A stretch of DNA of 64,000 bases from CAYXFZ01 sp964464385 (GTDB lineage Bacteria > Planctomycetota > UBA1135): the NCBI GenBank assembly GCA_964464385.1, contig CAYXFZ010000001.1, positions 1-64,000 of the forward strand, written 5' to 3'. Shown here piece after piece: positions 26,437-35,192 of this stretch. A program made the translations under genes and the position numbers. The notes under the pieces are model-generated. The model had not been told where the DNA came from and did not search any database. It worked only from the letters and a program-made list of their open reading frames with translations. Every line of letters starts with the position of its first letter. Positions within the stretch are counted from its first letter, which is position 1.

Positions 26437-27455
26437 TTCTCACGGCCATTCTTGCTCTGACCGCTGCGGTTCCGCCACAGCAGTACGTCACGATCTGCTC
26501 CGAGACCTTCAACTATCCCTCTGGTCCCCTCGGCGCCCAGTCCGGCGGGACGGGTTGGTCCAGCGCGTGGTGGTCGGGCACGAATGGTGATGATGGCCTC
26601 GTCGTCGTTCCGGGTTTGGATCCGGTGGGCGGGCTGATGCGCACCAATGTGGAACACATGGGCTCCTACCGCCTGATTGACATGACGGGTCTGGATCCCA
26701 TATTGGACCAAGGCCTTTTGGGCAAGGATGGCACCGAGATTTGGGTCCACTTCAATAGCGTGCGCACCAGCGACGATGAATATGGCGGCCTCATTTTGAA
26801 TTGGCAGTGGGTTCAAGAGAGCCTGCTCATTGGCAGCCCCTTTGACCAGTACGAGTGGGGGTTGGACCAACCTTGGTTTGCTCCCCCTTATTACGTTGCC
26901 AATACGTCTTGCGATTACATGGCCCGATTGGCCGTGCGGATCGATTTCCAGCCGGGCGACGAATACGTCGAGATCTGGATCGATCCGCCAACGGATTTTC
27001 CGACGACCGCTCCGGATCTCTGGACTTGGGTGAGTGATTTCCGATTTAACGAAATTGGTCTTAAGTCGGGTTGGGGGCCTACGACCGCCACCGCCTTTGA
27101 TTTTGACGACATTTTGATTTCCACCCCGGCCTTTCGGCCGACCTATTCGGTTGCCAACGTGGTTGCCGGGCAAGTCGCCAACCTGGACATCATCCAATGC
27201 ACTCCAGGAAGCCAAGTTGTGATTGGCTGGTCCACGACGGGCGGCGGCCCCTCCTCCTCTATTTTTGGGAATGTGGACATGTCTCCACCGATTCGTCGAT
27301 TCCCAATCCAAATTTCTGACGCGCAAGGCGAGGTTCATCTCCAACAATTGATTCCTCTCGTTGCCCTCGGGAGCACGATTTGGACCCAATGCGCGGAATT
27401 GACCGGCCCCGGAAGCGGGATATTGAGCAATTCTTTGGCCTTTACGGTCCAATAA
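26433..27455 (+). CDS. Secreted protein of unknown function (tandem copy B)
   Basis: 340 residues, GTG start overlapping the stop of copy A as GTGA. It aligns along its whole length with copy A: SETFNYPSGPLG, GSYRLIDMTGLDPILDQGLL, VRIDFQPGDEYVEIWIDP, VIGWSTTGGGPSSS and LTGPGSGILSNSL. The signal peptide is shorter (ILTAILALTAAVPPQ). The pair clearly arose by tandem duplication and then diverged strongly. Function unknown. Confidence 0.8.
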   Translation: MILTAILALTAAVPPQQYVTICSETFNYPSGPLGAQSGGTGWSSAWWSGTNGDDGLVVVPGLDPVGGLMRTNVEHMGSYRLIDMTGLDPILDQGLLGKDGTEIWVHFNSVRTSDDEYGGLILNWQWVQESLLIGSPFDQYEWGLDQPWFAPPYYVANTSCDYMARLAVRIDFQPGDEYVEIWIDPPTDFPTTAPDLWTWVSDFRFNEIGLKSGWGPTTATAFDFDDILISTPAFRPTYSVANVVAGQVANLDIIQCTPGSQVVIGWSTTGGGPSSSIFGNVDMSPPIRRFPIQISDAQGEVHLQQLIPLVALGSTIWTQCAELTGPGSGILSNSLAFTVQ

Positions 27456-27560
27456 ACCCGCTCCAGCGCATATTTTGCGGAACTTCCGCCGGAAATCTCC
27501 GGTCAGGAGTACGCTTCTCTCAGGCCTCATTCTGCGTCCTCCCACCTCGAACCATCACCA

Positions 27561-29135
27561 ATGCTCGCTCTTCTTGCCCTCGCTCCTCTTCTGACCGATC
27601 CCGTTGCTTCCTCCACGGATCCTTCCGCCGACTACCTGGCGGGCAGGCTCTTCAACTGGGACGTCCAAACTCTCGAGCTTCCTGAAGCTCCCCCGGAGTT
27701 TCTGCGCGTTCGCGTGACCTTGGATGGGTTGTTCGACACCGAACTGGTTTTGCAGCGCTACTCCGTGTTGTCGCAAAACTTTCGACTCCTGGAACAGCGC
27801 GAGGATGGCGAGCTTTATCCCTTGCCCATCCCCGAAATTCGTACTTATCGCGGCACCGTGGCTGGCGTGCCAGGGAGCGTGGTCGCCGCATCTCTTCTCG
27901 AGAACGGTTTTTACGCTCAAATTGACCTCATGGACGGCTCGCCCTTCCGCACCGTCGAGCCGCTGTCCGATTGGACTGGAGGCTTGGTGAGTAACCAGCA
28001 CTTGGTTTACAACGCTGCCGACCTCATTCCAGACACCAACTACCACTTTGCCGAGCCCCTGCTTCCCCAAGGATGGCAGTCCTCGGGTTCCTCCTCCACG
28101 GGATCGAACACCAATTCCTCCGCCGGCAATGGCGCCCACAATCACTCGGGCTCTGCATCCGGTCTGGGAACCGGCGGCTCCCGCTCCTCGGCCGATGAGA
28201 CTTGTGAAATTGCCGTCGACGCCGACTACAAGTACTTCCAAAAGTTTAGCAGTTCGAGTGCCGTTAGCAACGACATCCAAACTATTGTCAACAACATGGA
28301 AGCCATCTACCAACGCGATGTTGGTATTTGTTACGACCTCACGACCGTGATCGTGCGCACTTCCAGCTCGCAGGATCCCTACACCAGCAATGATGCCAGC
28401 ACCCTGTTGAACCAGTTCAGGAGCGAATGGAATTCCAACCAGGGCAACGTCCAACGGGATGCGGCCGAACTCTTTACCGGCCGCAACCTCAATGGTGGTG
28501 TGATCGGGATTGCCTGGTTGGGTGTGATTTGCAGTAACTCCTTGGGCTATTCCGTGGTGCAGTCCAAGTACACCAGCTCTTCCAATTACCGGACGAGTCT
28601 CACCGCCCACGAACTGGGTCACAACTGGAATGCTGGCCACTGCAGCAGTTCCTGCAACGGCAGTTCCTCTTGCCACATCATGTGCCCCTGCAATGGCGGC
28701 TGCTCCGGCAATGTCACCAAGTTCGGGAGTTCCAGTATCAGCTCCATCTCAAGCTTCAAGAACAACCGGGGTTGTCTCAGTACCGGCTGTGGCGGTGGCG
28801 GTGGCGGTGGCACCCTCGACCTGAAAATCACACCTCCCAGTCCCGGTATCGCCGGTGTTTTGAACACGGTCACCGTGACGGGCGGGACTCCGAGCGGCTC
28901 CGCAGTCGTTTACTACGGCGCCAAATCAGGCTCCACGGCGGTAGGCGGATGTAGCGGACTTTTCTTGGGCATCAAAAGCGCAAAAATCGCCGGCACGGTT
29001 TCCTTGGATGCCAATGGCGATGGTGCCATCTCCAAGAATGTTCCGAGCGCCGCTGCCAATCGCCTGTTCTACGTCCAGGCTAGCGATTCTGCTGGTTGCG
29101 TGATCAGCAATTTGGTTCCCATCTACTTCTTCTAG
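27561..29135 (+). CDS. Secreted M12-type (metzincin) zinc metalloprotease with C-terminal beta tail
   Basis: 524 residues. A short signal peptide is followed by a propeptide-like region of about 170 residues. A Ser/Asn/Gly-rich low-complexity linker (about residues 175-210) leads to the catalytic domain. The zinc motif HELGHNWNAGHC (HExxHxxGxxH form) and a downstream Met in CHIMCPC (Met-turn candidate) identify a reprolysin/ADAM-like metzincin. The domain is Cys-rich. A poly-Gly linker encoded by a GGCGGT repeat (about 28792-28811) joins it to a C-terminal beta-type tail ending VISNLVPIYFF. A strong hairpin follows the stop. Confidence 0.9.
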   Translation: MLALLALAPLLTDPVASSTDPSADYLAGRLFNWDVQTLELPEAPPEFLRVRVTLDGLFDTELVLQRYSVLSQNFRLLEQREDGELYPLPIPEIRTYRGTVAGVPGSVVAASLLENGFYAQIDLMDGSPFRTVEPLSDWTGGLVSNQHLVYNAADLIPDTNYHFAEPLLPQGWQSSGSSSTGSNTNSSAGNGAHNHSGSASGLGTGGSRSSADETCEIAVDADYKYFQKFSSSSAVSNDIQTIVNNMEAIYQRDVGICYDLTTVIVRTSSSQDPYTSNDASTLLNQFRSEWNSNQGNVQRDAAELFTGRNLNGGVIGIAWLGVICSNSLGYSVVQSKYTSSSNYRTSLTAHELGHNWNAGHCSSSCNGSSSCHIMCPCNGGCSGNVTKFGSSSISSISSFKNNRGCLSTGCGGGGGGGTLDLKITPPSPGIAGVLNTVTVTGGTPSGSAVVYYGAKSGSTAVGGCSGLFLGIKSAKIAGTVSLDANGDGAISKNVPSAAANRLFYVQASDSAGCVISNLVPIYFF

Positions 29136-29154
29136 TCGGTGCTTTTCCCTTTTG

Positions 29155-29190
29155 AGCGCCCGGGGACCTTTCACTAGGTTCCTGGGCGCT
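29155..29190 (+). terminator. Strong stem-loop after the metalloprotease gene
   Basis: A 15-bp stem (29155-29169 with 29176-29190, two G-U pairs as RNA) closes a 6-nt TTCACT loop, 20 bp after the stop codon. There is no T-run, so it may be a factor-assisted terminator or an RNA-stabilising hairpin. Confidence 0.45.
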
Positions 29191-29198
29191 TCGCCGTT

Positions 29199-29467
29199 GT
29201 GCTCGTGCTGGTTTTTCAGGCATGCCCATCTCCGACAACACCGACCGATCTCGGTGTCCAGGGAAAGCTTCCAGGGACGATCCAGATCATCAACTGGAAC
29301 ACCGAGCACTTCTTTGACGACAAGGCAAAGATCCGAGAGGCCACCTTTTGGCTTGCGGAACAGTCTGCCGATGTTGTGTGGCATTGGATGACAGCACCGT
29401 AGGGCTTTACTCCGACCACTACCCCGTGCTGTGCACGATCCAAGCTCCCTTGAGGAGCGGTAATTGA
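29199..29467 (+). pseudogene. Internally deleted endonuclease/exonuclease/phosphatase-family lipoprotein
   Basis: The first part begins with GTG at 29199 and a lipobox-like LVFQAC. It then carries the family's N-terminal strand IQIINWNTEHFFDD and a helix ending LAEQSADVV. After about 29387 the sequence resumes in another frame with VGLYSDHYPVLCTI, whose SDHYPV is the typical C-terminal catalytic His motif of this family, ending at 29467. A normal member has roughly 250 residues between these points; here they are joined directly and out of frame. Either a real deletion or an assembly join. Confidence 0.7.
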
Positions 29468-29485
29468 GCTTAAGCGGGGGTGGGG

Positions 29486-29562
29486 TGGTGCGCCCGAGAG
29501 GATTCGAACCCCTGGCCTACAGCTCCGGAGGCTGTCGCTCTATCCAGCTGAGCTACGGGCGC
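29486..29562 (-). tRNA. tRNA-Arg (anticodon CCG)
   Basis: The complement folds into a complete cloverleaf: acceptor GCGCCCG/CGGGCGC, D arm GCTC...GAGC, anticodon stem ACAGC/GCTGT with loop CTCCGGA (anticodon CCG, reads CGG), variable loop AGGCC, and T arm with TTCGAAT. The 3' CCA is encoded (29486-29488). 77 nt including CCA. It stands alone between a decayed gene and the calcium-repeat protein, on the opposite strand. Confidence 0.95.
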
Positions 29563-29715
29563 AAAGAAAGGGGGCAAAGGATAACGAGAAGGGCATTCCT
29601 GCGCCAGAAGGGGGTGAAAATGCCGTGACGCGGGGAATCCCGCTTTCTAGAAATTTCCATGAAGGAAGCCGGAAATACCGCCCACAGGACTGTCTGGACT
29701 GTTATCGTGGATTCC

Positions 29716-30648
29716 ATGACCTTGTCCTTCCCTGCCACCCTTGCGAGCCACAGCCGGTTGCTCCTGGGGACGGGACTGGCGGTCTCTGCCCTGATTTTTG
29801 GAGCTGCCGGGTCTCCAGAATTGAGTGCCTCCGCCGGGAGTTTGCTCATTTTGCAGGATTCTGACCAAGATGGCCTGGATGACGCCCTGGAGGCTCGTCT
29901 CGGAACCGATTCTGGCAATCCCGATACGGACGGAGATTACCTCTCCGATCTCCAAGAGATCATGCAGAACACCAATCCCTTGGTGGCAGATCCTTCCGGC
30001 TCGGTATCTCCCCCAGACACAGCCGCTTTTTTGGGGCTTTACGCCCTCGGGTCGGACTTTGTGTTGGAGGTTTACGGACAGTCCCAGTCTGGCATTCTGG
30101 ATTTTTCCATGGCTCGCGCCCTGCCCACAGGCTTGCGCACCTACTCGGCCCAGCAAACAGCCTCCGCTTTGGTGGATATTCAGCATTTTGGGGCCTCCGC
30201 TCCTGGCTGGAAAATTTCCCGAGCCCGCTTCCTGCTATCCGCCGACTGGTTTGAGAGCCAGTCTTCGGTCTCCTTGGCCGCGATCCTCGTGATGGACAAT
30301 GCTTCCCTGGCCAGTGCCGTACAGCTCTCCATGGTCAGCGGCGAACTTGCCGAGTTGGTTTGGGATCCCCAAGCTCTTGTTGGTGGTGGCGGTGGTGCCA
30401 ATGGCGGCACCGGCGGCCTCTTTCCCGCTCGCCCCGGAGGGGATGGCCCTCCTGCCAGCGGAACCACCGACCAAGTTTGTATTCAGGTTTTGACTCCCAT
30501 TGCCTCCCTTGGCGGCGGCCGCATGGCCTACCAGGTCAGCGACGCCTATTGCGATCCTCTTGCCAGCGCCATCTGCCTTGTGGGCTGCTCCGGCACGATT
30601 GGCGACACTGTGGTTGGAATTGACCTCATCGGCCTTCTTGGAGGCTGA
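29716..30648 (+). CDS. Exported protein with thrombospondin-type-3-like calcium repeats
   Basis: 310 residues from the ATG at 29716. That start gives a plausible signal peptide (SRLLLGTGLAVSALIFGAAG); an ATG at 29659 would place 19 extra residues before it. After the signal come DSDQDGLDDALEARLGTDS and NPDTDGDYLSDLQE, the DxDxDG-type calcium-binding repeats. The remainder is a beta-rich region of unknown type with a Gly-rich loop (GGGGGANGGTGG). It is near the C-terminus that cysteines appear (CLVGCSG). Likely cell-surface; function unknown. Confidence 0.75.
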   Translation: MTLSFPATLASHSRLLLGTGLAVSALIFGAAGSPELSASAGSLLILQDSDQDGLDDALEARLGTDSGNPDTDGDYLSDLQEIMQNTNPLVADPSGSVSPPDTAAFLGLYALGSDFVLEVYGQSQSGILDFSMARALPTGLRTYSAQQTASALVDIQHFGASAPGWKISRARFLLSADWFESQSSVSLAAILVMDNASLASAVQLSMVSGELAELVWDPQALVGGGGGANGGTGGLFPARPGGDGPPASGTTDQVCIQVLTPIASLGGGRMAYQVSDAYCDPLASAICLVGCSGTIGDTVVGIDLIGLLGG

Positions 30649-30749
30649 CCCAACCCCTTGAGGAGCAAGGGTTTGCAGGTTTTCCCCCACGCCGGCCCAC
30701 AAATCCAGGAACCTAAGACCTGTTTTTACCGTCTTAAACCCGCAAACCG

Positions 30750-31355
30750 GTGACTTTTTCCGAGCAGGACCTCGTCCGCCGCTGTCAGGAATCCACCGGC
30801 GCCGCCTTTGAAGAGGCCTACGAGAGCCTCTACGGTCTTTACAAAAATCGGGTTTTCGCGATTTGCCTGCGCATCGTTGGCAATGAGGAAGATGCTCTCG
30901 ACTCTGCCCAAGAAGCTTTGGTCACCGTTGCAAGAAGAATTGGCAGTTTCGAGCATCGTAGCCAGTTTTCTTCCTGGGTTTACCGCATTGCCGTCAATGC
31001 TGCGATTGATTCGCGCCGCCGTCGCATGGCGGGTCCGGCCTCTGTTTCCGCCGATCCTGGCTCTCAACCCGGGTCGCGTAGCATGGATCCGGCTGCTCCG
31101 CTGGAGTCTTCCGAGCCGTCCATTCGGGCTGCCACCACGGAGTCCTGCGAGGCAGTTCGGCTGGCCTTGACTCGGCTCAACCCCCGCGTCTCTGCTCTCC
31201 TGACTTTGCGGTACGTACAAGGGCTCAGTTACGAGGCCATCTCCGAGATTCAAGAGTGCAGTCTCGGCACCGTGAAATCCCGATTGAATCGCGCCCACCA
31301 GGCGCTCCGAGAATACCTGGAACGGCATGGCCAAGCTGGCCTGCCAACCGACTGA
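30750..31355 (+). CDS. RNA polymerase sigma factor, ECF family
   Basis: 201 residues, GTG start. Region 2 has YGLYKNRVFAICLRIVGNEE, DALDSAQEALVTVARRIGSF and FSSWVYRIAVNAAIDSRRRR. Region 4 has LNPRVSALLTLRYVQGLSYE followed by AISEIQECSLGTVKSRLNRA. The linker is longer than usual. It is followed 5 bp later by an anti-sigma-like gene and then by a GTGA-overlapping lipoprotein, forming a three-gene envelope-signalling operon. Confidence 0.92.
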   Translation: MTFSEQDLVRRCQESTGAAFEEAYESLYGLYKNRVFAICLRIVGNEEDALDSAQEALVTVARRIGSFEHRSQFSSWVYRIAVNAAIDSRRRRMAGPASVSADPGSQPGSRSMDPAAPLESSEPSIRAATTESCEAVRLALTRLNPRVSALLTLRYVQGLSYEAISEIQECSLGTVKSRLNRAHQALREYLERHGQAGLPTD

Positions 31356-31360
31356 AAACC

Positions 31361-31819
31361 ATGAACAATCCACACGACCCGATGCCCTTGGAGCCGGAGC
31401 TGATCGAAGCTCTCCGGTCCTTGGGAGACGTCCGTGCCCCCGCGGCACTGGACGATCGGGTGCGTCTTGCCCGCTTGGGCGAAGTCGAGGCTCCTGACCT
31501 TCTTTGGCAACGAGTTTCTCGCGAAGTCTTTGACTCACAGCTCCGCGCTCAAGCGACACCGACAGGCCGGATGCTTTTCTTTTCGCGCCGACTCGCTTCC
31601 GCCGCCGCCGTTCTGTTGGTCTTTGCCGGCAGTTTTTGGCTGGCTTCCTTCTTTGGCCAGCCAAATGCCGCAGCCATCGAAACGGCTCGCTTGCAAACCC
31701 GAGATTGGTACGCTTCTCAAGTGCATGCCATCAAGGTTCCTCCCGCGAAACTTTCTCCTTCGGCCCGCGCGCTTGCCGGCATGATGGGCGCCCCTCTTTC
31801 CCAGGAAGACAGGTCGTGA
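31361..31819 (+). CDS. Putative membrane anti-sigma factor
   Basis: 152 residues. The N-terminal half is cytoplasmic and acidic (LEPELIEALRSLGDVRAP). One membrane segment, LASAAAVLLVFAGSFWLASFF, lies at about residues 78-98, and a short periplasmic tail follows. No zinc motif. The start ATG at 31361 is 5 bp after the sigma stop. Role inferred from position and topology. Confidence 0.65.
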   Translation: MNNPHDPMPLEPELIEALRSLGDVRAPAALDDRVRLARLGEVEAPDLLWQRVSREVFDSQLRAQATPTGRMLFFSRRLASAAAVLLVFAGSFWLASFFGQPNAAAIETARLQTRDWYASQVHAIKVPPAKLSPSARALAGMMGAPLSQEDRS

Positions 31820-32823
31820 GGCATATCGGAATCGGCTTGCTGTTGTTGACGGCCTGTTTGCCGTCGGACGCTACGACCACTGGAACGACCTCCCTAGCCC
31901 AGCATAGCTCGGGTGCGCATACCAACCTCAATCCTGCGGCCATTCCGTTTCCGGCACTTGCATATCCGGAAGATCGCCTCGTCAAGCAAACCAGGCTTTG
32001 GCAGGTGCGCAATGACACCAACACTTTTGACCTCTTTCGGGAATCCCTGATCGCCGACGGGGTTGGCCAGTTTGCCCTCAACTTGGAAGAATTGGATCTT
32101 GGATCGACCGGTGTTTTTGCGATGCCAAGTACCCTTTGGCAGGCCACATATCAACATCGTCAGCGTTATCTCGTCCGCTACCGGGACTTTCACCTCGGTA
32201 GCGAATCGCAAGTGAGGTCGGGTTTCCAAGTGCAGTCCCTGCCGATTCCCCGAATCGTTTCCGGTCGGACGGGCAGGGTTTGGAGGGTGACATCACGCTA
32301 CGGTTATGGCGAGGTCGAGTTCGTCGTCGACCAACAAGACGATTTTCTTCTGGGGTGGTCCCGTTTTGATTCCGCAGGCAATTTGATTGCTTCGATGACG
32401 ACCGAATCCTTGGAATCCAACCCCAATCTGACCAACGTGGTTTGGTCCCAAATCGCCGCTCCGGAACAACCCTATACCGGACCCGCAGACAACTCGATTT
32501 TGGGCTTTGCTCCTGTTGAGCAGGTCTATCTTCCCGCTGGGTTTGTGGAACAAGACCAACGCATGGTAATGACCGAACAGGTTTTTGGAACTTCCGTTCC
32601 CAACATTCATCTTGCGGTTTTCTACGACGGGGTCCGACATCTGATGGTTGCCCAACAGTCTCCTGGCAGCCAATACCCCGATCCCCAAACTCAGGCCCTG
32701 GCCATCAAATCTGAAATTGGCGGGATTCGACTGTTGGACGGACCGGTCCCGGGCGCCCATCTTTTCGTCATTGGTTCCCTGCCTTGGCAGGAATTGCTGG
32801 CGATTTACGGCTCTTCCAGCTGA
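31816..32823 (+). CDS. Lipoprotein of a sigma-factor operon, possibly RseB/LolA-like
   Basis: 335 residues, GTG start overlapping the anti-sigma stop as GTGA. The signal peptide ends in a lipobox (LLLLTAC). The mature part has alternating beta segments such as YLVRYRDFHLGSESQVRSGF, GRTGRVWRVTSRYGYGEVEF and GWSRFDSAGNLIASMTTESL. This recalls the RseB/MucB and LolA beta-sheet fold, and the third place in a sigma/anti-sigma operon is where RseB-type regulators occur. No specific motif proves it. It may sense envelope state and modulate the anti-sigma protein. Confidence 0.6.
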   Translation: MRHIGIGLLLLTACLPSDATTTGTTSLAQHSSGAHTNLNPAAIPFPALAYPEDRLVKQTRLWQVRNDTNTFDLFRESLIADGVGQFALNLEELDLGSTGVFAMPSTLWQATYQHRQRYLVRYRDFHLGSESQVRSGFQVQSLPIPRIVSGRTGRVWRVTSRYGYGEVEFVVDQQDDFLLGWSRFDSAGNLIASMTTESLESNPNLTNVVWSQIAAPEQPYTGPADNSILGFAPVEQVYLPAGFVEQDQRMVMTEQVFGTSVPNIHLAVFYDGVRHLMVAQQSPGSQYPDPQTQALAIKSEIGGIRLLDGPVPGAHLFVIGSLPWQELLAIYGSSS

Positions 32824-32957
32824 TCGGTGGCGCTTCTGTCCGGGGGGAAAGATCTCTCCCGCTTTCGGCGGTTCCAAGATGCTCCATGTAACCCCAGGCG
32901 GCTCTAAATGGCTCAAGAAGGAGAGTTTTATGGCCGATGAAAGAGGTGGAGTTCTCC

Positions 32958-34648
32958 ATGAGTGCCACTCTTTTGCTTCTCGCTTCCGCCCTTCTCCAGG
33001 AACCGTCCGGGCTACGCGGCGTTTACCGCGGCCCTTACGACGAAGTTTTGGTGGAGCAGGCCGCCTCGGCTTCTCTTCGGCCCGGCGTCCTCTTTGACGG
33101 CTGGGAACGGTGGGAGTTTTGGTTTGAGCATGAGCGTGGTCTGTTGCTGAGTCCCGCCTCGAGGCCGCGTCCCGCGCTGGCTGCGGCATTCCTTCTCCAT
33201 GAAGAAGACGTTCTTGGGATTCTCGAACAAGCTTCCCATGGTGATCATGCTGGCCTCCGAGAGGCCGCCGCCTTGGCTTGGGGTCGGGTGGGAGGGGAAG
33301 AAAGCTCGGCCCCACTCTCCCAACTGGCGAGCGATCCTTCCACTACCGTTCGTCAAGCCGGACTTTTGGGTTTGGGTCTGGCCGATCCTCCCGGAGGCCT
33401 CAGGATTTTGGCAGATCGTTTTCGGGACAGCAACTCTCCCTTGGCGGATCGTTGTTTTGCCGCCATTGGGCTGGGATTGACCCAACGGGATGAAGCGAGC
33501 CTTCTCCTGCGAGAGTCTCTGCACCGAAATTTGCGCGCTGACCGTTTGTTCGGGGATGACGAGGCTCTTCTGCAAGCGGTGATCTGGGCAGCAGGTCTGC
33601 ATGGCTCGACTCGTTTGTTTCCGGTCTTACTTCAGGGGGCCGAACGCCTGTCCTTGGAAGCAGGGCAAACCTCCCGCCGAATCCGCAGTCAACTTTGCTG
33701 GACTTTGGCTGGCATGGACGATTCTGCAGTTCGACCATGGCTCGCCCGCCAACTCGCGAGTTCCGATATGGCCCTACGCCGCTCGGCTGCTCTCGCTTTT
33801 GGTCGCTTGGGCGGCCGCGCCGCCATTGGTCTCTTAGCGGAACAGCTTCATGTGGAAAGTGATTTGCAGACGAGGATGAATTTATTGTTTTCATTGGGGC
33901 GTCTCGGCGGCCCGTCTGCGGCCCATGTCTTGGTGGAATTTGAAAAGAGCGGAAACCGCAATCGCCAACTCCGGGCAGCTTGGGGGATTGCTTCTGGCAT
34001 GGCTCATGTTGGTGAAAATATCGNNNNNNNNNNGTTGTCTTTGGGGAGTTGCTCCAGCGCGAGCGCCGGGATCCTTGGGCGAACAGTGAACTTCCCGTCG
34101 ATCTTCGACGCGATGAGGAGCGCTTGCGCGCCGGTTTTGCATTAGCGCTGGGTTTCACCGGTGACTCCCGAAACGTGGCGGCTTTGGCGGCCACGACCCA
34201 GGCCAAGGGAGTGGGTGGCGACTATTTGGGTTATGTCAGCATTGCCCTAGGAATGCTGGGCGGCGAAGAGGCGGAAGAAGCCCTTCTTCACATTGCCAAG
34301 AATCGAGCCCAAGAGGTGGACTGTCGCCGTGGTCTTGCCCTTGGCATGGGACTGATAGGCGGCCCCCAAGCCCGCAGTGTCTTGTCGGCAATGCTCTTGC
34401 AAGAACGGGACCCGAGTGCCCGCCGCGCCGCGGCTTGGGCCTACGGACTCTCAGCAGAAGGGGAGGCTTTGGTGGATCTTATCCAGCTTTGGAGCCATGC
34501 CGGAGAGGACGAAGACGCTCAGATTGCGGTCGTCGAGGCCCTAGGCCAGGTGGTGGGGGCGCGCGATGCCGGCCGATTGCAGCTTGCGGTCTCAGGCCGA
34601 GAGCATCGCTTGCAGAGCCGTTTGGGTCGCGCCGTGGCTTCTTATTGA
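32958..34648 (+). CDS. HEAT-repeat exported protein, interrupted by assembly gap
   Basis: One gene across the N gap at 34024-34033. The start at 32958 follows a GGTGGA ribosome site and gives a short signal peptide (MSATLLLLASALLQ). The rest is alpha-helical repeats with the HEAT pattern: GLREAAALAWGRVGG, LRRSAALAFGRLGGRAAIGL, RRAAAWAYGLSAEGEALVDL. Repeats continue after the gap (LRAGFALALGFTGDSRNVAA). Such solenoids mediate protein contacts; the partner is unknown. The frame changes across the gap, so its true length is not 10. Confidence 0.8.
34024..34033. other. Assembly gap (10 N)
   Basis: Ten N inside the HEAT-repeat gene, with a frame change across it. Confidence 0.95.
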
Positions 34649-34679
34649 GCATTTTTCGGCTCCATTGGCCCAGATCCTC

Positions 34680-34694
34680 GCCGGGTTTCCCGGC
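34680..34694 (+). terminator. GC hairpin after the HEAT-repeat gene
   Basis: Perfect GCCGGG/CCCGGC stem with a TTT loop, 31 bp after the stop. Only a mixed T-rich stretch follows, so termination is possible but unproven. Confidence 0.35.
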
Positions 34695-34756
34695 AGTCTG
34701 TCTTTCGTGGGGTAGTCTTCAGCGTTGTCGAAAATTCCTTGACAACGAACCCCCGG

Positions 34757-35191
34757 ATGACGCACGACCCCCGCCCCTCCATGCCGGTTCACCGGCTTAC
34801 TGATCCCGCCTATCGGCGAGAATTACTCGGTAAAGTTGAGGCCCTCATTTCGGTGCTCGAGTTGGCACGAGGCAAAGTGGAAACTCGTCTCCGGGGAAAG
34901 GTGGAGGATTTGGTTCATTTGCGGGGGGTTCTTGTTCGCCTGGAAGGCACTCTGGATGTTTGCCATCGGGCCCGCCTCATGTTGCGTGGTGCCAGCGATG
35001 ACATCAAAGCTCTGCCGCCTGCTTTCCGTCAGGTCCTGGATTCTCGCATGACCTATCGAGACTATCTGGAGTTGCAATCCTTTTCCGAATTTTGCCACTT
35101 TCGCGAATTGGGCCCCGTGACTACGCGCGAAATTTTTGATACCGATTTGGACCGGCTTTGCGAGCTTTTGGTCGAAAACGAAGCCGCTTGA
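34757..35191 (+). CDS. Hypothetical cytoplasmic protein, 144 aa
   Basis: I do not recognise this family. It has no signal peptide and is mostly alpha-helical: RELLGKVEALISVLELARGK, VEDLVHLRGVLVRLEGTLDV, then FSEFCHFRELGPVTTREIFD. The ATG at 34757 is chosen; a TTG at 34739 would add six residues. It stops 1 bp before the end of the convergent nadE gene. Real coding is supported by its continuous frame and codon use, but no function can be offered. Confidence 0.65.
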   Translation: MTHDPRPSMPVHRLTDPAYRRELLGKVEALISVLELARGKVETRLRGKVEDLVHLRGVLVRLEGTLDVCHRARLMLRGASDDIKALPPAFRQVLDSRMTYRDYLELQSFSEFCHFRELGPVTTREIFDTDLDRLCELLVENEAA

Positions 35192-35192
35192 A

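Noticed and set aside
27477..27489. Palindrome GCGGAACTTCCGC between the tandem pair and the protease
   Set aside because: Too short and with no room for a loop; no link to a known operator or terminator.
26124..27545. 473-aa minus-strand open frame
   Set aside because: Antisense to the secreted tandem pair, whose homology to each other proves the plus-strand reading.
28792..28811. GGCGGT tandem repeat as a possible mobile or CRISPR-like repeat
   Set aside because: It is in frame and encodes a poly-Gly linker of the metalloprotease; no spacers.
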